NCBI RefSeq assembly: GCF_004362515.1 | Contig: NZ_SNXU01000001.1 | Location: 7,006,001 to 7,070,000, forward strand | Length of the DNA stretch: 64,000 nt | Direction: 5' to 3' | Source: Actinokineospora alba | GTDB lineage: Bacteria > Actinomycetota > Actinomycetes > Mycobacteriales > Pseudonocardiaceae | In this document: piece by piece, positions 43,642 through 51,565 of the stretch | Layout: each line of letters begins with the position of its first letter | Numbering within the stretch: the stretch's first letter is position 1 | Notes under the pieces: model-generated | Database searches by the model: none | Told to the model about the DNA's origin: nothing | What the model saw: the letters and a program-made list of their open reading frames with translations, nothing else | Made by a program: the position numbers and the translations under genes

Positions 43642-44352
43642 CCGCGCGTTCTCCAGACTGCCCGAGCCACGAAGGTTGGCCCGCAGGGCTTCGGCGGTCG
43701 GGAGGTATCGCCACAGGCCGTCGGTGCACAGCAGAAGCCGGCCCGGACCCCGCGGGCGGTAGCTGCGGATCAGCGGAACCGGCTCGTCCGCGTCGGCGCC
43801 GAGCCAGGCGGTCAGGACTTCGTCGGCCCCGGTGTCGTCCTCGGTGAGGACCATCCCCGGTCCCTCGTCGGGCAGCCAGTAGGCGCGGCTGTCACCGACA
43901 CTGCCCACCCAGATGCCCGCTTGCCCGCAGATGCCCGCGACATACGTACAAGCCGGTGCGGCATGGACCGACTCAGCCAACGCGGAGACCGCGCGGCCCG
44001 CCCGCAAAGCCGCGTCCACCAAGGCGACTTCAGGTATGACCCCACCCCGAAGCGCCGCCGCGAGAGCGGCCAAACCGGTTTCCGCGGCCACCCGCGCCGC
44101 CCGCTCAGCCCGCGGCGACATCGAAACCCCGTCGCACACGACCCCAAGCGTCCAGCCGTCGACCACGTCCAACGCCACCGCGTCGGCGTTGACACCGCGC
44201 CGAAGTCCTCTATCGCTGACACCGGCCGCACCACTGTCCGTCGTGATCTCCAAGCGGGCACGGAAACCGGGTTGGCCCGCTCCGCAGTGCCAGCAATAGC
44301 CGTCCGGTGCCACAGTTCCGCCGCAGATGACGCAGCCAGTCGTAATTGTCAT
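43498..44352 (-). CDS. PP2C-type protein phosphatase with N-terminal zinc ribbon
   Basis: 284 residues. An N-terminal CVICGG...CWHCG pair likely binds zinc (about residues 7-24). The PP2C domain follows, with GVSDRGLRRGVNADAVAL, the metal-binding DGVSMS, GSVGDSRAYW, CTDGLWRYL and GGHDNVTALLVRV. It dephosphorylates Ser/Thr on protein substrates, usually partners of Ser/Thr kinases, and none is encoded nearby. The C-terminal extension overlaps the TetR gene on the other strand. Confidence 0.92.
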   Translation of the reverse strand: MTITTGCVICGGTVAPDGYCWHCGAGQPGFRARLEITTDSGAAGVSDRGLRRGVNADAVALDVVDGWTLGVVCDGVSMSPRAERAARVAAETGLAALAAALRGGVIPEVALVDAALRAGRAVSALAESVHAAPACTYVAGICGQAGIWVGSVGDSRAYWLPDEGPGMVLTEDDTGADEVLTAWLGADADEPVPLIRSYRPRGPGRLLLCTDGLWRYLPTAEALRANLRGSGSLENARSLVGYALDAGGHDNVTALLVRVPEDAVEVVVERGQGGRVVDLADQQV

Positions 44353-44376
44353 GTGCGGCGAACTTTAGTCGGCTCG

Positions 44377-44730
44377 CTACCCCAAACCGAACCCGTCGTC
44401 GACAGACTCGGCGGGGATGGGCGGGCAGACGTGACCGGCCCGGAGCCAGGCTCCTGCCGCCGCGAGCAGGTACTCGTCGCCACTCGGATCGGCGGGCGTG
44501 AAGGCGAATTCCGCCCGGATTCCTTCAGTCGGATCGGTGTTCAGCGCGGTTTGGCCCTGCGGCTGCCGTGGGTCGGCCCGCCACGGGCAGTTCGCCGCAC
44601 GGAAGGCCTCGGCCATGGCTTCGGAAGTCGGCCGCTCCAGGGAAACGAGCTCCCGGTCGGGAAAGTCCGGTGTGTCGAACTCCGAGCTCGACACGTGCAC
44701 GCCCGTCACCAAGCGGCACTGGCACACCAC
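44377..44730 (-). CDS. Hypothetical protein, 117 residues
   Basis: A frame reading from GTG 44730, with ASSEFDTPDF-like acidic segments and the tail FTPADPSGDEYLLAAAGAWLRAGHVCPPI. Strand and codon use look like a gene, but no family is recognised. The start is uncertain because the frame continues open to the MerR promoter. It lies between the PP2C and MerR genes. Confidence 0.5.
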   Translation of the reverse strand: MVCQCRLVTGVHVSSSEFDTPDFPDRELVSLERPTSEAMAEAFRAANCPWRADPRQPQGQTALNTDPTEGIRAEFAFTPADPSGDEYLLAAAGAWLRAGHVCPPIPAESVDDGFGLG

Positions 44731-44870
44731 GAACTCGACGCTGCCGTAGCAGAACCGGTGCGGCCAACGGGACCGCTTCCTGACCCGCCCACCTCTCGCA
44801 CAACTCGTCGGCCGAGGCGCGATGCTACGGGCTTGCCTTGACGCCTGCGGCAACGTTTACCGTCGACCGC

Positions 44871-45269
44871 ATGAGAATCGGCGAGCTCGCCAAACGCGCC
44901 GGGACGACCACCCGGGCGCTGAGGTTCTACGAGTCCCAAGGGCTGCTCGAAGCGCGGCGCACGGCCAACGGGTATCGGGAGTACGACGAGGACGACGTGC
45001 GTCTCGTCGACGAGATCCGGACCCTCCAAGCGGTCGGGCTCACCCTGGACGACACCCGTCCGTTCGTCGAGTGCCTGCGCGCCGGCCATGAGGCCGGGGA
45101 CTCGTGCGCCGACTCGATCGAGGTCTACCAGCGCAAACTCGCCGAGGTGGACGCCTGCCTCGAGCGGCTCACCGCGGTCCGGGCCGGTCTGGTCACCAAG
45201 CTGACCGCCGCGTGGGCCCGGCAGCCCGACCCGTGCCGGGTGGCCGAACCAACCGAACTCAAGGAGTAG
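44871..45269 (+). CDS. MerR-family regulator
   Basis: 132 residues. The HTH RIGELAKRAGTTTRALRFYESQGLLEARR is followed by the dimerisation coiled coil. Four cysteines (VECLRAG, DSCADS, DACLERL, DPCRVAE) could sense thiol redox state or metals. The ATG is only about ten bases after a candidate -10 (TTTACC at 44856, with TTGCCT 17 bases before it), a compact MerR-type promoter. It is directly followed by a thioredoxin gene whose ribosome site overlaps this stop. Confidence 0.9.
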   Translation: MRIGELAKRAGTTTRALRFYESQGLLEARRTANGYREYDEDDVRLVDEIRTLQAVGLTLDDTRPFVECLRAGHEAGDSCADSIEVYQRKLAEVDACLERLTAVRAGLVTKLTAAWARQPDPCRVAEPTELKE

Positions 45270-45271
45270 CC

Positions 45272-45625
45272 ATGTCCCCGACAAGCCTGACCGGTGAGCT
45301 CTCGACGGTCACCGACGAGACCTTCGAAGCGCGCGTCCTCCGCCACGACAAGCCCATCCTGGTCGACTTCTGGGCCCAGTGGTGCCCGCCGTGCCACATG
45401 ATCGTCCCGGTGCTCCAGCAGATCGCCATTGAACGCGCCGATTCACTGACCGTGGTCAAGATCAATAACGATGAGAACCCACTCACCGGTCGGAAATACC
45501 AGGTGATGTCACTGCCGACCCTGATGCTCTTTGTGGACGGTCAGCCGGTGCGGGCGGTGGTGGGAGCACGCCCGAAGGCCAAACTCCTGGCGGAACTGGA
45601 CGCCGCCCTGCGCGACACGAGGTAA
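45272..45625 (+). CDS. Thioredoxin with CPPC active site
   Basis: 117-residue thioredoxin fold: VDFWAQWCPPCHMIVPVL, with Cys38 and Cys41, VKINNDENP, and the cis-proline in SLPTLMLF. The active site reads CPPC rather than the standard CGPC, which would change redox potential. AAGGAG precedes the ATG. It forms an operon with the MerR regulator, which may sense the same redox signal. Confidence 0.92.
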   Translation: MSPTSLTGELSTVTDETFEARVLRHDKPILVDFWAQWCPPCHMIVPVLQQIAIERADSLTVVKINNDENPLTGRKYQVMSLPTLMLFVDGQPVRAVVGARPKAKLLAELDAALRDTR

Positions 45626-45633
45626 CCGCCGGA

Positions 45634-46191
45634 TCACCGCTCAGGTGTGAGGAGGAGTTCGCTGGCGCGGGTCATGACCTGGACGCGACTGCGGGCGGGG
45701 TGGTCGGCGGCCAGGAAGTGGCTGCCGATCGCCATGCAGAAGGCGAGCAGGCTGCGGGCCTCGACCTCGTCCGGGTCGGGGCAGAAGGTGCTGATCGCGT
45801 CGCGGAGGAGTTGCATGCGGCCGTTGTCCACGCGGCGCAGGCGTTCGGCGACGGACTGGTCGCGTCGCGCCCAGTCGCGGATGGCGAGGTCGATGGGAAG
45901 CAGGCGATCACTGGAGAAGGTGAGCTGTCCGGCCACCCGAACCTTGGCCATCGTGTCGCCGTCCACTTGCGCGACCCGATCGACGACGTCGCCGACGCTC
46001 TCCCGCTCCCAGGTGTCCAGCATCTCGGTCAGCAGTTCGTCCCGGTCGGCGAAGTAGCCGTAGAACCCGCCCTTGGACACGCCGAGCGACTTGGCCAACA
46101 CCTCGACGCGCACCGCGTCCACGCCGCCCGAGGCCAGCGCCCGCAGTCCGGCTTCGACCCACTTCTCCCGCGGGGTGCGCAGCGCTCCCAT
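45634..46191 (-). CDS. TetR-family regulator
   Basis: 185 residues. The HTH EVLAKSLGVSKGGFYGYFADRDELL is at about residues 25-55. ATG 46191 is preferred over GTG 46200 because GAAGGTGAGG then has normal spacing. It is divergent from a DUF6463 membrane protein gene, with two CGTATA-type palindromes between them. Confidence 0.92.
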   Translation of the reverse strand: MGALRTPREKWVEAGLRALASGGVDAVRVEVLAKSLGVSKGGFYGYFADRDELLTEMLDTWERESVGDVVDRVAQVDGDTMAKVRVAGQLTFSSDRLLPIDLAIRDWARRDQSVAERLRRVDNGRMQLLRDAISTFCPDPDEVEARSLLAFCMAIGSHFLAADHPARSRVQVMTRASELLLTPER

Positions 46192-46214
46192 GTATGGCAC
46201 ACCTCACCTTCATT

Positions 46215-46268
46215 CGTTATACGGTGCCGTATAACGGGTATAGCCTCGTGGATATACGCAACCGTATA
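46215..46268. promoter_or_regulatory. Twin operators between TetR and DUF6463 genes
   Basis: Site 1 (46215-46236) has perfect 10-bp arms CGTTATACGG and CCGTATAACG around TG. Site 2 (46253-46268) has TATACG and CGTATA around CAAC. The shared TATACG half-site means the same repressor probably binds both and controls the two divergent genes. Confidence 0.82.
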
Positions 46269-46290
46269 ACCACAGTGATGGGGGCACCAA

Positions 46291-46677
46291 ATGATCAAGT
46301 GGGCCGGCGGGCTGATCGTGCTGTGCGGAGTGGGGCACACGTTGGGCGCCTTGGTGCAGACGGCGCCGCACTACGCCGGAAGCTGGTTCAGCTGGGCGTT
46401 GTGGGAGGAGCACAACAACGACCCGCTCGCGATGAGCCACACCACCGCCGCGTTCTGGTATTCGGTGTACAGCTTCGGCTTGCCGCTGCTCCTGATCGGC
46501 CTGATCGTGCTGTGGATGGGTCGCCAGGGCATCACACCGCCGCCGTTCATCGCGTGGAGTGTCGCGGCGTGGACTGTGGTCGGCGCCGTTCTCTCCGGGC
46601 TCTCGCCCTTGCTGTTCCTCCTGCCCGCGGCCGTCCTGCTGCTGGTCGGAGCCCGGCGCCAGGCGGCGAGTGTTTGA
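46291..46677 (+). CDS. DUF6463-like four-helix membrane protein
   Basis: 128 residues. MIKWAGGLIVLCGVGHTLGALVQTAPHYAGSWF at the start and FWYSVYSFGLPLLLIGLIVLW are the family features. There are four hydrophobic helices. It is encoded just past the twin TetR operators, so it is probably induced when the repressor is released. Function is unknown. Confidence 0.87.
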   Translation: MIKWAGGLIVLCGVGHTLGALVQTAPHYAGSWFSWALWEEHNNDPLAMSHTTAAFWYSVYSFGLPLLLIGLIVLWMGRQGITPPPFIAWSVAAWTVVGAVLSGLSPLLFLLPAAVLLLVGARRQAASV

Positions 46678-46858
46678 TCGACTCCATGCCCACCTTGGGA
46701 TAGCATTCGGGCAACGCCTGCGCGCAGACCGCGACGCGCAGTTCTTGCGACTCAAAGCCGACGTCCGCGCATTCCGCGAGGAATCACCCGCGCCGCAGAA
46801 CGTCGATCCCATCGGACTCCCTATCGGGACGTCGACAACCACACCGCAAGGCCTGTCC

Positions 46859-47386
46859 ATGCCCATGAACAGAATCGAGCCGACAATGACCTGGTCGATA
46901 CCACGCACCACCACCGGCGCCGAACGCCAGTTGCTCGAGACCATGCTGGATCGCAACCGGTCCGAGCTGATCAACACGGTGCGCGGCCTGTCCGAAGCAG
47001 AGGCCCGCCGCCGCCTCGTCGCGTCGCCGACCACCCCGATCGGCTTGCTCAAGCACGCCGCGGTCGCCGAACGGATCTGGTTCCAGCACGTCCTGGGAGG
47101 CCTGCCCAAGAGCGAATGCGATGGCGGCACAACGGCGTCCGACACCAGTTTCATCGTCAGCGACAACGAGACCGTGGCCGAGGTGATCGCCGAATTCGAG
47201 CGCGCCGGCGAGCGCTCACGCGCGATCGCCGCCGGTTTCGACCTCGACGACACCACGACACACCCCGACCTCGGCGAGGTGAACCTGCGGTTCATCTACC
47301 TGCTCATCATGGAGGACTTCGCCCGCCACGCAGGCCACGGCGACATCCTCCGCGAGCAGATCAAGCATCCAAACGACGTTCGCTGA
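46859..47386 (+). CDS. DinB-like (DUF664) protein
   Basis: 175 residues with the four-helix DinB/YfiT fold. Likely metal-ligand histidines are in LKHAAVAERIWFQH and RHAGHGDILREQI. The family includes thiol-dependent transferases and hydrolases (mycothiol- or bacillithiol-linked), but most DUF664 members are uncharacterised. The start is not fixed: ATG 46859, 46865 or 46886. Bases 46678-46858 before it hold no clear gene. Confidence 0.85.
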   Translation: MPMNRIEPTMTWSIPRTTTGAERQLLETMLDRNRSELINTVRGLSEAEARRRLVASPTTPIGLLKHAAVAERIWFQHVLGGLPKSECDGGTTASDTSFIVSDNETVAEVIAEFERAGERSRAIAAGFDLDDTTTHPDLGEVNLRFIYLLIMEDFARHAGHGDILREQIKHPNDVR

Positions 47387-47387
47387 A

Positions 47388-47798
47388 CTATGACGGGTCC
47401 TCGCGGTGGCACACGAACTCCACCATGAAGCCTTCCGGGTCCTGGACGAACGCCGCGTAGTACCCCTCGTGGTACTCGGGGAATTCCCTCGGCTCATGCA
47501 CAGCCACAGCACCCAGCCGCCGAGCCGTGTCGAAGACTTCGTGCACCGCCGCCCTCGTGCGCACCATAAACGCGAGGTGCTGCAGGCCCGGCTGGTGCCG
47601 CGAGTGCGCACCTTCCTCAAGCGCTCCGTAGAAGAACAGCCAGGTGCCGACCTTCCCGCCGGCGGGCCGGTAGGAGAACTCGGTCTCGGTGCTGAAGAAC
47701 GGCTCGAACTCCACCATCGGCATGACGACGTCGTAGAAGGCCTTCGCCCGGGCGAGGGAGGCGACATTCAGGCCGAGGTGACCGAGTGGCATGGCCAT
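47388..47798 (-). CDS. VOC-family (glyoxalase-fold) protein
   Basis: 136 residues: LGHLGLNVASLARAKAFYDVVMP at the start, GLQHLAFMV in the second half and the end motif YAAFVQDPEGFMVEFVCH. Metal ligands of the vicinal-oxygen-chelate fold are His8, His76 and a C-terminal Glu. The reaction is unknown. It ends two bases from the convergent DinB-like gene. Confidence 0.9.
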   Translation of the reverse strand: MAMPLGHLGLNVASLARAKAFYDVVMPMVEFEPFFSTETEFSYRPAGGKVGTWLFFYGALEEGAHSRHQPGLQHLAFMVRTRAAVHEVFDTARRLGAVAVHEPREFPEYHEGYYAAFVQDPEGFMVEFVCHREDPS

Positions 47799-47841
47799 AC
47801 AGTAGCCGCGGGCCTGTCGACGAGCCGCCCACGGCGGACCC

Positions 47842-48444
47842 TCAGGACAGAGCGGCGTCCAAAGTCATCGCCCACTGGCGCAGCACCCGCGACCGGCGCT
47901 TGGCATCGTCGGTGAGGAGGTTCGCCAAGCCCAGGCCGCGAGCCAGGTCCAGGGTCGCCTGGACCGCCTCCCGCACCCCCGGTCGGGACTCGTCGGCCCC
48001 CAGCGCCTCCACGGTCATCCGGTGCGCCTCCCGCCCGACCCGGGCTTCCAGCGGCACGACCTTCTCCCGCAGCTGCGAGTCCGAGGAAGCCGCCACCCAC
48101 AGCTGCAGCGCCGCCGAGAACAGCTTGCTCGCGTACATCTCGCCGATCGTGTCGACGACGAACTCGGTCCGGTCCCGCCCCGGCGGCAGGTCCGGCAGCC
48201 CCTGCCGCAGGTGCGCCAACCGCTCCTCGGTGACGTACTCGATGGCCGCGGTGACCAGGTCCTCCCTGGTCGGGAAGTGGTGCTGCGCCGCCCCGCGGGA
48301 CACCCCGGCCCGTTCGGCGACGACCGACACCGTGCTGCCGGTCCACCCGAGTTCGGCCAGGCAGTCAATGGCGGCCGCCAGCAGCCGCTGCCGGGTGGCT
48401 CGGCTGCGGTCCTGCTGCGGCTGCCTGACTGCCTCGGTGCTCAC
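47842..48444 (-). CDS. TetR-family regulator of the AtuA-type operon
   Basis: 200 residues: HTH VSVVAERAGVSRGAAQHHFPTREDLV at about residues 40-65. The gene starts nine bases after the acyl-CoA dehydrogenase stop and is the last of seven co-directional genes. It therefore probably represses the whole operon from the palindrome at its head, a feedback arrangement inferred from layout. Confidence 0.92.
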   Translation of the reverse strand: MSTEAVRQPQQDRSRATRQRLLAAAIDCLAELGWTGSTVSVVAERAGVSRGAAQHHFPTREDLVTAAIEYVTEERLAHLRQGLPDLPPGRDRTEFVVDTIGEMYASKLFSAALQLWVAASSDSQLREKVVPLEARVGREAHRMTVEALGADESRPGVREAVQATLDLARGLGLANLLTDDAKRRSRVLRQWAMTLDAALS

Positions 48445-48453
48445 GTCACATCC

Positions 48454-49611
48454 CTAGTACGACTTCGGCAGCCCAAGGGAGAACTGCGCCACGAAATTCA
48501 GGATCATCTCACGGCTCACCGGCGCGATCCGGGTCAGCCGGGACGCGCCGATGAGTGCGCCGAGACCGTACTCGCTGGCCAAGCCGTTGCCGCCGTGGGT
48601 CTGCACGGCGGCGTCGACCGCCTTGATCACGGCCTCCCCGGCGGCGTACTTCGCCATGTTCGCGGCCTCGCCCGCGGCCATGTCGTCGCCGCCGTCATAC
48701 AGCGCGGCGGCCTTCTGCATCATCAGCTTGGCCAGTTCCAGCTCGATCTTGGCCTGCGCCAACGGGTGCGCGACGGCCTGGTGCGCGCCGATCGGCTCCT
48801 TCCACACCGTGCGGGTCTTCGCATACTCGACAGCCTTCTCCAGCGCGAAGCGGCCCATGCCGACGGCGAACGCCGAAGCCATGATCCGCTCCGGGTTCAG
48901 GCCCGCGAACAGCTGCATCAGCGCCGCGTCCTCCGAGCCGATCAGCGCGTCGCCGGGGAGTCGGACGTCGTCGAGGAACAGGGAGAACTGGTAGTCCGGG
49001 GAGACGATGTCCATCGGGATCTTGGTGAACTCGAACCCGGCGGCGTCGGTCGGGACGACGAACAGCGCGGGCTTGAGCTTGCCGGTCTTGGCGTCCTCCG
49101 TGCGGCCGACCACCAGCACCGACTGCGACTCGTCGACACACGAGATGAACACCTTGCGGCCGCTGAGGATCCAGCCGTCGCCGTCACGCCGGGCGGTCGT
49201 GGTCAGCTTGTGGGCGTTGGACCCCGCGTCCGGCTCGGTGATGGCGAACGCCATGCGCAGCGAGCCGTCGGCGAAGCCCGGCAGGTAGCGCTGCTTCTGT
49301 TCGTCCGTCCCGAATCGGGCGATGATCGTCGCGCAGATCGCCGGAGAGACGACCATCTGCAGCAGCCCGGTCCCGGTCGCGCCCAGTTCCTCGCACACCG
49401 CGGCCAGGTCGCCGATGCCGCCACCGCCGCCGCCGAACTCCTCCGGCACGTTGACGCCGAGGTAGCCGAGCTTGCCCGCCTCATTCCACAGCTCGGTGGT
49501 GTGCCCGCCGGACCGGGCCTGCTTGACCAGGTAGTCGTGGCCGTACTTGCGGCCCAGTTCGCCCACGGCCGCCCGCAGGGCCTGGCGTTCCTCGGACTCG
49601 GTGAAGCTCAT
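48454..49611 (-). CDS. Acyl-CoA dehydrogenase
   Basis: 385 residues. The flavin- and substrate-binding ITEPDAGSNAHKLTTTA, the middle beta domain, and the C-terminal QTHGGNGLASEYGLG are all present. It introduces an alpha-beta double bond in an acyl-CoA. It overlaps the biotin carboxylase stop by ATGA. A second dehydrogenase in the same operon suggests two oxidation steps or two substrates. Confidence 0.93.
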   Translation of the reverse strand: MSFTESEERQALRAAVGELGRKYGHDYLVKQARSGGHTTELWNEAGKLGYLGVNVPEEFGGGGGGIGDLAAVCEELGATGTGLLQMVVSPAICATIIARFGTDEQKQRYLPGFADGSLRMAFAITEPDAGSNAHKLTTTARRDGDGWILSGRKVFISCVDESQSVLVVGRTEDAKTGKLKPALFVVPTDAAGFEFTKIPMDIVSPDYQFSLFLDDVRLPGDALIGSEDAALMQLFAGLNPERIMASAFAVGMGRFALEKAVEYAKTRTVWKEPIGAHQAVAHPLAQAKIELELAKLMMQKAAALYDGGDDMAAGEAANMAKYAAGEAVIKAVDAAVQTHGGNGLASEYGLGALIGASRLTRIAPVSREMILNFVAQFSLGLPKSY

Positions 49612-51557
49612 GATTCCTCCACGACTACGGCGAGGACCCGGCCGACGTCGACCTGGTCTCCTGGGGACACGGTGAGTTCGCTGACCACTCCGGCGACGGG
49701 CGCGTCGATCCGGTGTTCCATCTTCATCGCCTCAAGCCACAGCAGCGGCTGCCCGGCGTCGACCCGCTGACCCGCCTCGGCCGCCACCCGGATCACGGTC
49801 CCGGGCATCGGCGCGAGCAGCGAGCCCGGAGCGACGTGGTCGGCCGGGTCGTCGAACCGCGGCGGCACGGTCAGCGTGACGGACCCGAAAGCCGAGTCCA
49901 CACAAGCGATGCCCGGGTACCAGGCGAGGTCGAACACCCGCCGCACGCCCGCGACCTCCAACTCCACCCGCGTGGGCGAGGAGGAGAGCAGCCGGACGCC
50001 CTCGACGCCGGAAAGGCCGTCGCGGGTGATCCGGTAGCGCACCTCGTGCTCACCGGAGGCCGACTCGTACCGCTTGACCTGCGGCTGCGACACGACATTG
50101 CGCCACCCGGCCGGAATCCGCCCCTGCACTTTCGCCGCCGCCCGGTTCGCCTCGGTGTCGGCGATGGCGGCGGCCAGCGCGGACAGCGACTCGGCGTCCT
50201 TGTCGGCGATGGGCGCGGCGAGGGTGTCGAGGCCGTGCCGGTCGAAGAACGCGGTGTCGGTGTCGCCCGCCAGGAACGCCGGGTGCCGCAGCACGCGGAC
50301 CAGCAGGTCGCGGTTGGTCCGCACGCCGTGGACCCGCGCCCGCAGCAGTGCTCCGGCGAGGGAGCGGGCGGCGCTGGTGCGGTCCGGCGCCCACGAGATG
50401 ACCTTGGCCAGCATCGGGTCGTAATGCACGCCGACCAGCGATCCGCTGACCACGCCGGAGTCGACCCGAATACCCGCTCCAGGCGGGTTGGCGAAGGAAG
50501 CGAGAGCACTGATCTCGAATCGGTGCAGTGCTCCGCTTTGCGGCAGCCAGTTCGCCGCGGGGTCCTCGGCGTAGAGCCGGACCTCGATGGCGTGCCCCCG
50601 GCTGACCGGCGGCTCAGGGTCCAGCGGGGCACCCTCGGCGATGGACAGCTGCAGCGCGACCAGGTCGAGCCCGGTGACGCATTCGGTGACCGGGTGCTCG
50701 ACCTGCAGGCGGGTGTTCATCTCCAGGAAGAAGAACCGGCCGGACTCGTCGGCCAGGAACTCGACCGTCCCCGAACCCTCGTAGCCGATCGCGGCGGCGG
50801 CCTTGCGGGCGGCGTCGAACAGCCGCTCCCGCATGCCCTCGGTCCGCTCGACCAGCGGCGACGGCGCTTCCTCGATGACTTTCTGGTGCCTGCGCTGGAT
50901 GGAGCACTCCCGCTCCCCCACCGCCCACACCGTGCCGTGCCGGTCGGCCATCACCTGGACCTCGATGTGCCTGCCGGTCTCCAGGTACGGCTCGATGAAC
51001 ACCGTCGAGTCGCCGAACGCCGACCCAGCTTCGGATCGCGCCCCCTCGACCGCGCCGGCAAGTTCGGCCTGGGAGCGGACGATTCGCATCCCACGACCGC
51101 CGCCACCCGCCGATGCCTTGACCAGCACCGGGAACTCGGTGACGGTCTCCGGGTCCATATTGGACAGAACGGGAACACCGGCGGCAGCCATCAGTTCCTT
51201 GGACTCGATCTTCGAGCCCATCCGCTCGATCGACTCGACCGGCGGACCCACCCAGATGAGCCCGGCGTCGATGACGGCGCGGGCGAACTCGGCGTTCTCC
51301 GACAGGAAGCCGTAACCGGGGTGGATGGCGTCGGCCCCGGCATCACGTGCGGCCTGGATCACCAGGTCGGCGCGCAGGTACGTCTCAGCGGGGGTGTTGC
51401 CGGGCAGTCGGACCGCGGAGTCGGCGTCCGCGACGTGCGGGGAGTCGGCGTCCGCGTCGGAGTACACCGCGACGGTCGCGATGCCGAGGTCGCGGGCGGT
51501 GCGGAAGACCCGCCGCGCGATCTCCCCACGGTTGGCCACGAGAACTGAGGTGATCAT
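49608..51557 (-). CDS. Acyl-CoA carboxylase alpha subunit (biotin carboxylase + BCCP)
   Basis: 649 residues. The biotin carboxylase N-terminus is SVLVANRGEIARRVFR, with the ATP-grasp loop KASAGGGGRGMRIV, the HIEVQVMADRHG and EMNTRLQVEHPVTE motifs, a linker domain, then a biotinyl domain with EAMKMEH. The biotinylated Lys is residue 612. Together with the adjacent carboxyltransferase it forms a methylcrotonyl-, geranyl- or propionyl-type carboxylase. The ATG lies eight bases after the carboxyltransferase stop. Confidence 0.95.
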   Translation of the reverse strand: MITSVLVANRGEIARRVFRTARDLGIATVAVYSDADADSPHVADADSAVRLPGNTPAETYLRADLVIQAARDAGADAIHPGYGFLSENAEFARAVIDAGLIWVGPPVESIERMGSKIESKELMAAAGVPVLSNMDPETVTEFPVLVKASAGGGGRGMRIVRSQAELAGAVEGARSEAGSAFGDSTVFIEPYLETGRHIEVQVMADRHGTVWAVGERECSIQRRHQKVIEEAPSPLVERTEGMRERLFDAARKAAAAIGYEGSGTVEFLADESGRFFFLEMNTRLQVEHPVTECVTGLDLVALQLSIAEGAPLDPEPPVSRGHAIEVRLYAEDPAANWLPQSGALHRFEISALASFANPPGAGIRVDSGVVSGSLVGVHYDPMLAKVISWAPDRTSAARSLAGALLRARVHGVRTNRDLLVRVLRHPAFLAGDTDTAFFDRHGLDTLAAPIADKDAESLSALAAAIADTEANRAAAKVQGRIPAGWRNVVSQPQVKRYESASGEHEVRYRITRDGLSGVEGVRLLSSSPTRVELEVAGVRRVFDLAWYPGIACVDSAFGSVTLTVPPRFDDPADHVAPGSLLAPMPGTVIRVAAEAGQRVDAGQPLLWLEAMKMEHRIDAPVAGVVSELTVSPGDQVDVGRVLAVVVEES

Positions 51558-51565
51558 GTGGGCGC

